In this document: piece after piece, positions 1-8,513 of the stretch
How the letters are laid out: every line of letters starts with the position of its first letter
Position numbering within the stretch: position 1 is the first letter of the stretch
Assembly: GCA_011371325.1 (NCBI GenBank)
Contig: DRQV01000123.1
Coordinates: 1-16,727, forward strand
Direction of reading: 5' to 3'
Source of the DNA: Thioploca sp.
GTDB lineage: Bacteria; Pseudomonadota; Gammaproteobacteria; Beggiatoales; Beggiatoaceae
Length of the DNA stretch: 16,727 bases
The notes under the pieces: model-generated
The model's input: the letters and a program-made list of their open reading frames with translations, nothing else
Told to the model about the DNA's origin: nothing
Databases searched by the model: none
Position numbers and translations under genes: made by a program

Positions 1-1
1 A

Positions 2-1564
2 GGCGTATTAGGAACTGATATATTCCTATCTCAAATTAGAGATTTTTTAACCGGGTTAAAGATTGGCAAAACTGGTAAAACTTTTATTATGGAACGTACA
101 GGAATGATAGTAGCATCTTCAACTGAAGAACAGCCATATATAATTAATCCGGAGAATAAAGAGGTACAACGGCTTGATGCTTTGCATAGTAAAATACCAG
201 CTATTAATCAGTCGATGGAATATTTAATTGAACATTTTAAAAAAGCTAACGAGAAACCAGAATTTGCACTTTATAATATAAATAGTAGTGTTCATATGGA
301 ATTTGAACTTAATGGTGAAAAACAATATTTACAAGTAAAACCATTGGAGAGTACGCAAGATAATTCACACACCAAAAATTATTTAGAAGGAATTGATTGG
401 TTAATTGTAGTTATAATTCCAGAATCTGATTTTATGGAACATATAAATGCCGCAACTCGTGTCACGATTTTCTTATGTTTCGCTGCCTTAGTAATGGCGA
501 TTATCATAAGTCTTTTAATTTCTAAATGGCCAGTAATGCCAATATTACGTCTAAATGCAGCCGCTCAAAAATTAATGGATGGTAAATGGGAACAGGATTT
601 GCCGGTTGAACGTTCAGATGAAATTGGTAATCTAGCTAGATCATTTAAAAGTATGGCAATGCAGTTGAAAAAAGTGTTTGAAGATTTAGAAAAGGTTAAT
701 CAAGCTTACGAAAGATTTGTACCGAAAGAATTTTTAAAATTATTAGATAAACAAAGTGTCTTAGAAATTAACTTAGGCGATCAAGTAGAAAAAGAAATGA
801 CTGTATTATTCTTAGATGTCAGAGGGTTTACTAGTATTTCAGAAAAAATGACTCCCCAAGATAATTTTGAATTTATTAATTCTTATCTAGGTCAAATGGA
901 ACCGGTTATTTATGAATATAATGGAGTTATAGATAAATATATTGGTGATGCGATAATGGCATTATTCCCCACAAATGCTGATGATGCGGTTGCTGGTTCG
1001 GTTGCTATGTTGAAAACATTACATAGATATAATATAACTTTGCGAAATAAGGGGCAAGATGCGATTAAAATAGGAATTGGATTGCATACTGGAAAATTAA
1101 TGTTAGGTACTATAGGTGGACTAACCCGTATGGAAGGTACGGTTATTTCAGATGCAGTTAATTTAGCTTCTCGTATAGAAGGCATGACCAAACAATATGG
1201 AGCTTCATTGTTAATTTCAGAGGTTACTTATAGCAATTTAACCAATGCTTCCCAATATTTAATTAGGGATATTGATAAAGTTCGAGTAAAAGGTAAATCG
1301 AAACCAATTACTGTTTATGAAGTTTTTGATGGAGATTTGCCAGAAATTATGGAATTAAAACAGAAAACTTTGGCAGATTTTAAACAAGCGATCGCCCTGT
1401 ATAGATGTAAAGAATTTTCACAAGCACTTGAATACTTTTATAAAGTTTTAGAAATTTATACTGATGATAAAGCAACTCAAAATTATGTAATTCGTTGTAA
1501 ACGTTATCAAGAATTCGGAGTTCCAGATAATTGGGCTGGGGTGGAAGTGTTGCAAACTAAGTAA
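2..1564 (+). CDS. Membrane-bound class IIIb adenylate cyclase (Cache-HAMP-cyclase), 5' truncated by window edge
   Basis: Probably makes cAMP from ATP in the cytoplasm under control of a periplasmic sensor domain. The frame is open from base 2, and the residues before the first ATG (89) read as good Cache-type sequence (LGTDIFLSQI), so the real start lies upstream; 520 residues are visible. Order: end of a periplasmic Cache domain (1 to about 150), a membrane helix (about 154-176), HAMP (about 175-226), and a class III cyclase domain (about 262-430). The two metal aspartates are D272 (LDVRGFT) and D316 (KYIGD). K312 and T380 occupy the adenine-recognising positions, and N387 and R391 the transition-state positions. 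The Lys/Thr pair is the class IIIb signature, as in bicarbonate-stimulated cyclases. A short helical, TPR-like tail (about 450-505) follows. Family is sure; the ligand is unknown. The gene converges on the cytochrome b561 gene. Confidence 0.93.
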   Translation, partial: GVLGTDIFLSQIRDFLTGLKIGKTGKTFIMERTGMIVASSTEEQPYIINPENKEVQRLDALHSKIPAINQSMEYLIEHFKKANEKPEFALYNINSSVHMEFELNGEKQYLQVKPLESTQDNSHTKNYLEGIDWLIVVIIPESDFMEHINAATRVTIFLCFAALVMAIIISLLISKWPVMPILRLNAAAQKLMDGKWEQDLPVERSDEIGNLARSFKSMAMQLKKVFEDLEKVNQAYERFVPKEFLKLLDKQSVLEINLGDQVEKEMTVLFLDVRGFTSISEKMTPQDNFEFINSYLGQMEPVIYEYNGVIDKYIGDAIMALFPTNADDAVAGSVAMLKTLHRYNITLRNKGQDAIKIGIGLHTGKLMLGTIGGLTRMEGTVISDAVNLASRIEGMTKQYGASLLISEVTYSNLTNASQYLIRDIDKVRVKGKSKPITVYEVFDGDLPEIMELKQKTLADFKQAIALYRCKEFSQALEYFYKVLEIYTDDKATQNYVIRCKRYQEFGVPDNWAGVEVLQTK

Positions 1565-1581
1565 TATTTTTAAAATCATAG

Positions 1582-1625
1582 ACTTACCATGCCAAATTAT
1601 CATGAAAAGATTTAACATGGCAAGT
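1582..1625. terminator. Imperfect hairpin between convergent genes, possible bidirectional terminator
   Basis: ACTTACCATG (1582-1591) and CATGGCAAGT (1616-1625) form 10-bp arms with one mismatch around a 24-nt loop. The site lies in the 124-bp gap where the cyclase gene and the - strand operon converge. There is no clear T-tract on either side, so the terminator role rests mainly on position. Confidence 0.35.
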
Positions 1626-1688
1626 AGTTAAACGGTTTATCAGAATAACAAGATATATTACAAGTTCCAAGGTTTCAATTTATACAAT

Positions 1689-2201
1689 TTAAGTAATTCT
1701 ACTTAATATATCCTTTTTATCAATATGATGTTTAATTACACCAATTATATGTAATGAAAAAATACCTAAAAAAGAATAAGTAAAATAATAATGAAGTGCT
1801 GAAGTGATTTCTTCCCACTCTGGATTTTTTGGGAATAATATTGGAAGTTGCAAACCATAAAAATCAACATGATGCCCATGTACATTTGATAGTGCATAAC
1901 CACTTATTGGTATAATTACCATCAATAAATACAATAAATAAACCACGCTTTGAGCGACATAATGTTGGATTGGTGTAATATAATCAGGATGAGGTGGTAT
2001 TACAGTTTTTTTCCTGACTACAAGCCTGATTAATACTAGTAAAAATACTAATACTCCAGTAGATTTATGAAAATTATACATTCCCCAAGGTTCACAACAT
2101 TCTTTAAATTCAATCATTACCACACCGAATACAAAAATAACGGCAAATAATACAAACATTAGCCAGTGTATTATTTTCAGTAAACCGTGATAATTATTCA
2201 T
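1689..2201 (-). CDS. Bacterial cytochrome b561 (di-haem, four-helix membrane protein)
   Basis: A 170-residue inner-membrane protein of the bacterial cytochrome b561/CybB family, which binds two b haems and passes electrons between the quinone pool and a periplasmic partner. Four hydrophobic helices are visible (about 10-30, 44-62, 84-104, 135-156). Histidines typical of the haem ligands sit at H12 (IHW), H45 (FHKSTG), H137 (SALHYY) and H151 (SLHIIG). Extra histidines in the 106-111 loop and at 158-159 may be on the surface. Length is normal for the family. A good ribosome site (AGGGAAG) lies 7 nt before the ATG. It is the last of six co-directional genes, 72 bp after pbpC. Some family members reduce superoxide; the sequence does not show which role applies here. 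Confidence 0.92.
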   Translation of the reverse strand: MNNYHGLLKIIHWLMFVLFAVIFVFGVVMIEFKECCEPWGMYNFHKSTGVLVFLLVLIRLVVRKKTVIPPHPDYITPIQHYVAQSVVYLLYLLMVIIPISGYALSNVHGHHVDFYGLQLPILFPKNPEWEEITSALHYYFTYSFLGIFSLHIIGVIKHHIDKKDILSRIT

Positions 2202-2273
2202 TATAATTCTTCCCTTATCAATAAAGTTTGTATTGTAACATATGTTTAGTTAATTATAATATAGATAATTTAG

Positions 2274-4445
2274 TTACTTTACATAAAACGGTACTTGAGG
2301 AGTGATTAAAATATCATCAGAATCATAAGATAAAATCCGAGCTTGAGCGATATGTTTTCCTTTAGAAACTGGCCATAAGAATTTTCTTACTTGAATTTCG
2401 GTGGTAGCTATTACTTCATCATCAATTATCCATTCTATCAAATCAGCTTCCAATTCAATTTCAGATAGTATTAAGGTAAACGCTTCATATTCATCTGGAA
2501 CTCTCGGATCCATGGCTATTTGTAAATTATAAGTAGGCTGTTTTAAACGCAGTGGTTTAGCAATAGTAGCTGGAACTAATTGATTAAACTTTGGTTCAGT
2601 TCCAGGTATAAACCATTCAATTCTACTATGGCAATCATCAGTAACACGTTGCCCCGTATTACGACAAATATTTACCTTTATTAAATTGGGATCCATATAT
2701 AAAGCTTGTGTATCTGCATAACGGTTTAACTCTGCAAATACTGCTCGTAATATTAAAGATGCTCCACTAGCTCCTGAAATTTGTGACATTGGTTGTTGAT
2801 CTAAATTACCTAACCAAACTCCAACTGTATATTTATAATTAAAACCAATCGTCCAAGCATCTCGATAATCACTGGAAGTTCCTGTTTTAATCGCTGTTTG
2901 TACAGGTAAACGTAGTCCATTGCCAAATTCTAATCGCCTGGCATTTGGGTCGGATAATATATCAGTGATGATAGAACTTATTTGGGAACTAAATATGGTT
3001 TGGGGATCGCTAGTTGGTGAATCTCGCAATATTTTGATTGGCCGAAAAATACCGTTATTAGCCAATACCGTATAAGCTTGAACTAATTCCAATAAAGTTA
3101 CTGCTCCATTACCTAAGGCTAATCCATCGCCATAATGTTCTGCTCCTGCGGTTAAACTAGTCATTCCTAACTTATGCAAACGTTGCAGAAATGCTTCAAC
3201 TCCAACAAACTGAATTGTGCGAATAGCTGGAATATTTAAAGAATTACCTAAAGCTTCTCGTAATGGTAGAATTCCATAGTAACTGCGACTATAATTCTGA
3301 TAATTGTGCATACCAGTTCCAACTGCTTCGGATAATGGGCTATCATTAATCAAAGTAGCAGCTGTCCAACCTTGTTCCAGAGCTAATGCGTATAAAAATG
3401 GTTTTAAAGTAGAGCCTGGTTGCCGAGGAGTAGTTATCGCATCAATTTGACTACCTGATTTTTTAATAGACAGATTACCAGCGTTAACCCAAGCTAATAC
3501 CTCATTATTTTGATGGTCAACTATCAACACAGCTCCATGATTAACACTAGTCAAATCTTGCACTCGTTGATCTAATATTTTTTGAGTGGCAAGTTGAATA
3601 TCAGTATCTAAAGTAGAAACTAAGCGACCGGCTGTCTGTAAGGTAGAAACTGGTTGAGTACGATTGATATAATTAACAAAATGAGTAGCTTGGACTAATA
3701 TATTGGAATCATGTAATTGAATTGGAGTGGTTAATATATTTTTATAGTCAATTTGGGTAATAAAGTTCAATTTTAATAAACGACTAGCTAACCGTTTAAT
3801 AGGAACTTCTATATTTTTTATATTTTTACGTAAATCTAGTCGTCCTGGAGCTCTAATTAGAGTTGCCAATGCTAACATTTCTTTTAGATTAAGAGTTTCT
3901 AAATCCCGATCAAAATAATAGCGAGCTGCTTGTACTACTCCTCGTCTTTGGCTGGCATAAGGTACTTGATTTAAATAGAATTCTAAAATTTCAGCTTTAG
4001 AAAATTTGGCTTCTAATCTTCCAGCTTCAAAGCCTTCTAACCAACGACTCCAAAAAGTTCTAGGGCGTGGATTTAACATACGTACTACTTGTTCTGTTAT
4101 AGTGCTGGCACCACGTACCACTCTTAAAGCTTGGATATTTTGTAAGGTAGCAAATCCACGAGCTTGCCAATCAGGCCCATGATGTTCAAAAAATCGTTTA
4201 TCTTCAGCTAAAATAACTACTTGTTGTAATATAGTTGGAATTTCATGTAATGGTATATAATCTTGTAAATTCCAAGTATTCTGATATGTTACAGTAAGTG
4301 GTATAGCTTTACGATCTAAAATTTGAACTTTATTAACTATAGAATTAGTAATTGACAATGTATTTGGAGGTAAAACTAAGTCAGTTTGAGTTTTCCAAAA
4401 TAAACCTACCCCAGCTAATAGACTGATAAATATTATATTACGCAT
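2274..4445 (-). CDS. pbpC: Penicillin-binding protein 1C (bifunctional glycosyltransferase/transpeptidase)
   Basis: A class A penicillin-binding protein of 723 residues (E. coli PbpC is about 770) that polymerises and cross-links peptidoglycan at the outer face of the inner membrane. It has an N-terminal membrane anchor (about 3-16). The GT51 domain carries the catalytic Glu in AEDKRFFEHHG (E81), RGASTITEQ, and the second Glu in ILEFYLN (E155). The transpeptidase carries S345-T-L-K348, S402-L-N404 and KTGTS (520-524). The last 85 or so residues match the PbpC-type C-terminal domain. The frame also opens at a TTG at 4448, but the adjacent ATG (4445) is the likelier start. It begins 27 bp after hemL ends. 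Its usual partner, an alpha2-macroglobulin-like protein (YfhM), is absent from the window. Confidence 0.95.
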   Translation of the reverse strand: MRNIIFISLLAGVGLFWKTQTDLVLPPNTLSITNSIVNKVQILDRKAIPLTVTYQNTWNLQDYIPLHEIPTILQQVVILAEDKRFFEHHGPDWQARGFATLQNIQALRVVRGASTITEQVVRMLNPRPRTFWSRWLEGFEAGRLEAKFSKAEILEFYLNQVPYASQRRGVVQAARYYFDRDLETLNLKEMLALATLIRAPGRLDLRKNIKNIEVPIKRLASRLLKLNFITQIDYKNILTTPIQLHDSNILVQATHFVNYINRTQPVSTLQTAGRLVSTLDTDIQLATQKILDQRVQDLTSVNHGAVLIVDHQNNEVLAWVNAGNLSIKKSGSQIDAITTPRQPGSTLKPFLYALALEQGWTAATLINDSPLSEAVGTGMHNYQNYSRSYYGILPLREALGNSLNIPAIRTIQFVGVEAFLQRLHKLGMTSLTAGAEHYGDGLALGNGAVTLLELVQAYTVLANNGIFRPIKILRDSPTSDPQTIFSSQISSIITDILSDPNARRLEFGNGLRLPVQTAIKTGTSSDYRDAWTIGFNYKYTVGVWLGNLDQQPMSQISGASGASLILRAVFAELNRYADTQALYMDPNLIKVNICRNTGQRVTDDCHSRIEWFIPGTEPKFNQLVPATIAKPLRLKQPTYNLQIAMDPRVPDEYEAFTLILSEIELEADLIEWIIDDEVIATTEIQVRKFLWPVSKGKHIAQARILSYDSDDILITPQVPFYVK

Positions 4446-4472
4446 CAAGTTTGAATAAATCAGAATGTAAAC

Positions 4473-5744
4473 TTACAACTTACCAAAAACTAATTTAGCA
4501 GCAGTCAAAGTAGTTTCAATATCTGCATCACTATGAGCTGATGATATAAATCCAGTTTCAAAAGCAGAAGGAGCTAAATAAATTCCTTGGTCTAACATAG
4601 CATGGAAAAATTTTTTAAACCTTTCACCATCACAAGCACTTACTTGATTAAAATTAGTAATTTTCTTTTCATTGGTAAAGAATAACCCAAACATTCCACC
4701 AACGGATACCCCGATCATAGGAATTTCTGCATCTTTAGCTACTGCCAACATACCACTAACAAACTGTTTAGTTTTAGTAGCAAGTTTAGTATAAAAATTC
4801 TCTTCTGATACAATTTCTAACATAGCAAGGCCTGCTGCCATAGCAACTGGGTTTCCAGATAAAGTTCCAGCTTGATAAACTGAACCTAATGGAGCGATAT
4901 GTTGCATAATTTCAGATTTGCCACCAAATGCACCAACTGGCATTCCTCCCCCGATCACTTTACCTAAAGTAGTCAAATCTGGAGTAACTTGATAAATAGC
5001 TTGAGCCCCACCCAAAGCTACCCGGAAACCAGTCATTACTTCATCAAAAATTAATACTGTACCATGTTCATCACAAATTTCCCGCAGTCCTTGCAAAAAT
5101 CCTGGAACTGGTGGTACACAATTCATATTACCAGCAATTGGCTCAACAATTATAGCTGCTATTTGTGAACCAATTTCTGCAAATACGGTTTTAACCTGTT
5201 CTATATCATTGTAATCCAAACTTAAAGTATGTTCAGCTAAAGATACAGGAACACCTGGACTATTAGGTAAACCTAGAGTTAAAACTCCAGAACCAGCTTT
5301 AACTAATAAAGAATCAGCATGGCCATGATAGCAACCTGTAAATTTAACAATTTTATCTCGTCCAGTATATCCGCGAGCTAAACGAATAGCACTCATAGTA
5401 GCTTCAGTACCAGAACTTACCATCCGCACTAATTCTATAGATGGAACTAATTCACATACTTTTTTAGCAAGTTGAGTTTCAATTAAAGTTGGAGCCCCAA
5501 AACTTAAACCATTTGCTGCCGCTTGTTGGACCGCAGAAATTACTTTGGGATTAGCATGGCCGGCAATCATTGGCCCCCAAGAACCAACATAATCAATATA
5601 TTTTTTATTATCAGTATCATAAATATAAGCATCTTCTGCTTGCTGTACAAATATTGGGTCACCACCTACGCTTTTGAAAGCTCGAACTGGAGAGTTAACT
5701 CCGCCAGGGATATATTTTTGTGCAGTAGTAAAATTAGTCGTCAT
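4473..5744 (-). CDS. hemL: Glutamate-1-semialdehyde 2,1-aminomutase
   Basis: A cytosolic PLP enzyme of 423 residues that turns glutamate-1-semialdehyde into 5-aminolevulinate, the last step of the C5 route to haem. Near the start it has the family block [12 protein letters not shown]. It also has [16 protein letters not shown] (phosphate binding, about 109-124), the GCYHGHAD segment (137-144), DEVMTGFR (234-241) and the Schiff-base lysine in [13 protein letters not shown] (K262). Length matches the family (about 427). The gene lies 40 bp after thiE and 27 bp before pbpC on the same strand. A thiE-hemL neighbourhood is common in gammaproteobacteria. Nothing looks damaged. Confidence 0.98.
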   Translation of the reverse strand: MTTNFTTAQKYIPGGVNSPVRAFKSVGGDPIFVQQAEDAYIYDTDNKKYIDYVGSWGPMIAGHANPKVISAVQQAAANGLSFGAPTLIETQLAKKVCELVPSIELVRMVSSGTEATMSAIRLARGYTGRDKIVKFTGCYHGHADSLLVKAGSGVLTLGLPNSPGVPVSLAEHTLSLDYNDIEQVKTVFAEIGSQIAAIIVEPIAGNMNCVPPVPGFLQGLREICDEHGTVLIFDEVMTGFRVALGGAQAIYQVTPDLTTLGKVIGGGMPVGAFGGKSEIMQHIAPLGSVYQAGTLSGNPVAMAAGLAMLEIVSEENFYTKLATKTKQFVSGMLAVAKDAEIPMIGVSVGGMFGLFFTNEKKITNFNQVSACDGERFKKFFHAMLDQGIYLAPSAFETGFISSAHSDADIETTLTAAKLVFGKL

Positions 5745-5784
5745 TATATGAAAGTTAAAATTTAGATTAATAATATTGTTTTAA

Positions 5785-6396
5785 TTAAGCATTACAAAAC
5801 AGTTGAGAATATTTTTGAGTAGCAATAGTGATATCTTTTTGTCCAAATATTCCATTTATTACTGCTAAACAATCTGCTCCAGCATTAATTAAGCTACTAC
5901 CATTAGTTGGAGTAATTCCACCAATAGCAACTATTGGACAACTGAAATTTTTTCGAGCTTGTCGCAATATATCTATCTCACATAAAGTAGCTTGCGGTTT
6001 AGTTGATGAATTAAAAAAACTTCCAAACGCTACATAAGTTGCCCCATCAGCAATTGCTTGTTCAGCTAAAGAAATTCGATTATAACAAGATATTCCAATA
6101 ATTGCCTTATTTCCTAAAATATTGCGAGCTTGAGATAATTTCAAATCATTTTTACCAAGATGAACTCCATCTGCTTTAATTTGTTTAGCAAGTTGAATGT
6201 CATCATTGATAATTAATGGAATTTGGTATTGTTGGCATAATTTTTTTAAAATAATAGCTTGTTTAATGTACTGAATTTGTTTTTTATTTCTATATTGTAT
6301 GATTTTAGCACCACCAATAATAGCTTGTTCTACTGATTGAATTAATATTGAATCTAAAATAAGATTGCTATCGGTTATAGCATAAAGTCCTTGCAT
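5785..6396 (-). CDS. thiE: Thiamine phosphate synthase
   Basis: A TIM-barrel enzyme of 203 residues that joins hydroxymethylpyrimidine diphosphate to the thiazole phosphate to give thiamine phosphate. Visible family motifs are QYRNK (34-38), INDD (63-66), GVHLGKND (77-84, with the Mg-binding aspartate), ISCYN, FGSFFNSSTKP (pyrophosphate loop) and VAIGGI (156-161). The usual glutamine of GVHLGQ is lysine here (K82), and the usual GPxFxTxTK loop reads GSFFNSSTK. Both are mild departures and I expect the enzyme to be active. The start is an ATG with no clear ribosome site. It sits 22 bp after the S41 protease gene and 40 bp before hemL, so it is probably co-transcribed with both. Confidence 0.96.
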   Translation of the reverse strand: MQGLYAITDSNLILDSILIQSVEQAIIGGAKIIQYRNKKQIQYIKQAIILKKLCQQYQIPLIINDDIQLAKQIKADGVHLGKNDLKLSQARNILGNKAIIGISCYNRISLAEQAIADGATYVAFGSFFNSSTKPQATLCEIDILRQARKNFSCPIVAIGGITPTNGSSLINAGADCLAVINGIFGQKDITIATQKYSQLFCNA

Positions 6397-6418
6397 ATTA
6401 AAATGGCATTTTATAAAA

Positions 6419-7435
6419 TCACAATTGGTTAATTAATTGTTTATCATCTAATAATTTGTCGGGAAGCAACCCTTTACCATCACAAAATGTATCATCAGGA
6501 TAAAAAAGTTTTAAATTAGTTAACTTTAAAGCAGAACCATCTGAAAGTTTTATGTAAGTTTGTGATACACATTTTCCATAAGTTTTCTGCCCAATTAATG
6601 TGGCACGTTGATAATATTGTAATGCTTTAGCAAATACTTCTGCTGAACTAGCAGTTCTTGTCCCGACTAATAAAGTAATTTTATTAAAGATAATTTGATT
6701 TGGAATTGAGTAATATTTCCTAATTTGATCATTATTATTAATTGTTGTAATTAATAATTTTTTTGGAGGTAAAAATAAAGACAAACAATCCAATGCCTCG
6801 TAGAGATCGCCACCGCTTGTCTCTCTCAAATCTATTATAATATCATCAGTTAAATCTTTCTTAGACAATATTTTTTTCAATTCATTAGTAGTTTCCCTTG
6901 CTATAAATTTATTAATTCTAATATAATCAGGTTGAGCTTTAATCACTTGGACTGAAGGTAAAATATATGGTTGACGTATTATGGTATTAATATGAGGTAT
7001 ATTGTTTGATAAACTTTCCACTATAATTTTATCATTTTCTTTGAATAGATTTATTATATTAAGGATAGTCATTGTTTTTACAGCAATTTTATTTACTGAT
7101 AACAATAACATTGGTTTATTAATTCCAGCTTTAAATGCAGGTCCTTGATAAAAGGGGATTATTAACACCCCTTGATCGCTAGGTACTATTTTAGCACCAA
7201 TACCAATCTTATTGTTTTGTAACTGTTTATATTCAGTTGCAGTTAAATATTTTGAATATGGATCAATTGTTTGTAAATATTCATTTACTGCATTAGGAAT
7301 GATATTAGAAAAATCTGGTTGGGTAGGTTTGTAGATATGTTGCTTGTTGATAACTTCGGCTATTTCTTCCAATAAATCATTAGCGGTAAGAATTGGGCAA
7401 GTAATAATTAAAATTAATAATATTATTGATCGCAT
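6419..7435 (-). CDS. S41-family (CtpA/Prc-like) periplasmic serine protease with PDZ domain
   Basis: A small C-terminal-processing-type protease of 338 residues. The frame extends up to a TTG at 7546, but I chose the ATG at 7435 because it begins directly with a signal peptide (MRSIILLILIITCPILTA) and has AAGGA about 15 nt upstream. Domains: an N-terminal helical part (to about 75), PDZ (about 76-145, starting IGIGAKI), and the S41 core. Core motifs are DIIIDLRETSGGDL, RTASSAEVFA with the likely nucleophile S263, and KTYGKCVSQ with the general base K288 and the supporting Q292, so the Ser-Lys dyad looks intact. It is shorter than a typical CtpA (over 400 residues), mainly at the C-terminus. 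It probably trims or degrades periplasmic or envelope proteins. It follows the lipoprotein gene by 131 bp and precedes thiE by 22 bp. Confidence 0.9.
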   Translation of the reverse strand: MRSIILLILIITCPILTANDLLEEIAEVINKQHIYKPTQPDFSNIIPNAVNEYLQTIDPYSKYLTATEYKQLQNNKIGIGAKIVPSDQGVLIIPFYQGPAFKAGINKPMLLLSVNKIAVKTMTILNIINLFKENDKIIVESLSNNIPHINTIIRQPYILPSVQVIKAQPDYIRINKFIARETTNELKKILSKKDLTDDIIIDLRETSGGDLYEALDCLSLFLPPKKLLITTINNNDQIRKYYSIPNQIIFNKITLLVGTRTASSAEVFAKALQYYQRATLIGQKTYGKCVSQTYIKLSDGSALKLTNLKLFYPDDTFCDGKGLLPDKLLDDKQLINQL

Positions 7436-7566
7436 TGTATTTGCAATATTTCCTTGTTGGAATAATTTCACTTTTGGCTGAAAATACAACTGTTTTAGAT
7501 AATAAATTTCATCAGATTGTAAAAAAATATTGCAAATAAATTCCAAGTCATGCTTTGGTAGGACAA

Positions 7567-8082
7567 TTATTGTGAAGTTTCAAGTAATAAACTAAGTTCT
7601 TTATCTAAATTATCCCTTTCTGCTTGAATTGATCTTATTGCATCTTTATTATTTTTTGCATTAATTTTCCGTTGTAATTTTTTATTACGGTTTTTTAGTT
7701 TTTTTAATTGGCGTAATTTTCTAGCTCTATTTTTTTTATTGGAATTTAAAATTGCTTTATCATTTTTAAGCTTTTTTTCAAGTATTTTAATATTATTATC
7801 TATTTCAGTTAATTTTCGCTTTTCAATTTTTATTTGTTGAGATGTATTTAACTTTTCAGATTCAAGTCGTTTGGTATCTTTAACTAAATCTTGTTTTTTA
7901 GCTTGAATTTCATCTAGAGTTTTTTGCCTTTTTTGTAAACGTTTGTCATAAGAACTATTAATAATATTAGTAGCAGTTGATAATAGTCCACCATTTTGTT
8001 TAGGGTTTTCCATAATAGTGCAACCGTACAATAATATGATAAGAACTAATATAAATTTCATAACTATGACTTTTTTTTTCAT
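7567..8082 (-). CDS. Small coiled-coil lipoprotein of unknown function
   Basis: A 171-residue protein I do not recognise as a named family. The N-terminus is a lipoprotein signal: basic residues, a hydrophobic stretch and the lipobox LLYGC, with the lipidated cysteine at C21 (C14 if translation starts at the second ATG, residue 8). A Gly/Asn-rich linker follows. Residues from about 50 to the end are almost wholly charged and heptad-like, very rich in Lys, Glu, Asp, Leu and Ile, so a long coiled coil is expected. No LytM, OmpA-like or SH3 domain is present. A membrane-tethered periplasmic scaffold or adaptor is the best guess. It is the first gene of the - strand run, directly upstream of the S41 protease. 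No convincing ribosome site is seen before either ATG. High K/N content partly reflects the AT bias. Confidence 0.8.
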   Translation of the reverse strand: MKKKVIVMKFILVLIILLYGCTIMENPKQNGGLLSTATNIINSSYDKRLQKRQKTLDEIQAKKQDLVKDTKRLESEKLNTSQQIKIEKRKLTEIDNNIKILEKKLKNDKAILNSNKKNRARKLRQLKKLKNRNKKLQRKINAKNNKDAIRSIQAERDNLDKELSLLLETSQ

Positions 8083-8240
8083 TTAAGATTTTTATTGATG
8101 ATAAATTCAAGTTATAAATAATTACTACTTAATTAACTAGCAAGCTTTTTAGTTAGAGACATACAGGTAGGAATTTATGGATTAGTTAAGATTAGATTCT
8201 AGAATAATTTGAATGGACTTTATTTATAAATTCAACACCA

Positions 8241-8497
8241 ACTTCAAAATCTTTAAAAAAACTTCAAAATCTTTAAAAAAACTTCAAAGTCTTTAAAAGA
8301 ACTTCAAAGTCTTTAAAAGAACTTCAAAACCTTTAAAAAACTTCAAAATCTTTAAAAAAACTTCAAAATCTTTAAAAAAACTTCAAAATCTTCAAAAAAA
8401 CTTCAAAATCTTTAAAAAAACTTCAAAATCTTTAAAAAACTTCAAAACCTTTAAAAAACTTCAAAATCTTTAAAAAAACTTCAAAATCTTTAAAAAA
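8241..8497. repeat. 13-copy tandem minisatellite of ~20 bp, A-tract phased
   Basis: Thirteen head-to-tail copies of ACTTCAAAATCTTTAAAAAA. Ten copies are 20 bp and three are 19 bp (starting 8321, 8420 and 8439), which accounts for exactly 257 bp. Variants are two adjacent AAAGTC/AAAAGA copies (8281-8320), two copies with AAAACC (8321 and 8439) and one with TCTTCAAA (8380). Each unit has two A-tracts about 10 bp apart, so the array has A-tracts in near helical phase. Both strands carry stops in every frame, so it is not coding. There are no unique spacers, so it is not a CRISPR array. Confidence 0.97.
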
Positions 8498-8513
8498 GAA
8501 ATCAAAATCAACC

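Noticed and set aside
1388..1395. GCGATCGC (HIP1 octamer) as evidence of a cyanobacterial genome
   Set aside because: Only one copy occurs in nearly 17 kb; cyanobacteria rich in HIP1 would show many, and the gene content is gammaproteobacterial.
89..1564. Cyclase starting at the ATG at 89
   Set aside because: The frame is open to base 2 and the preceding 29 residues continue the Cache domain, so the gene is cut by the window edge.
5523..6037. Open frames on the + strand opposite hemL and thiE
   Set aside because: They lie antisense to well-conserved genes and show no domain or ribosome site.
7436..7546. N-terminal extension of the S41 protease from a TTG at 7546
   Set aside because: The extra 37 residues do not resemble the family and would bury the signal peptide that starts at the ATG at 7435.
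8241..8497. CRISPR array
   Set aside because: Units are directly joined with no unique spacers, and there are no cas genes nearby.
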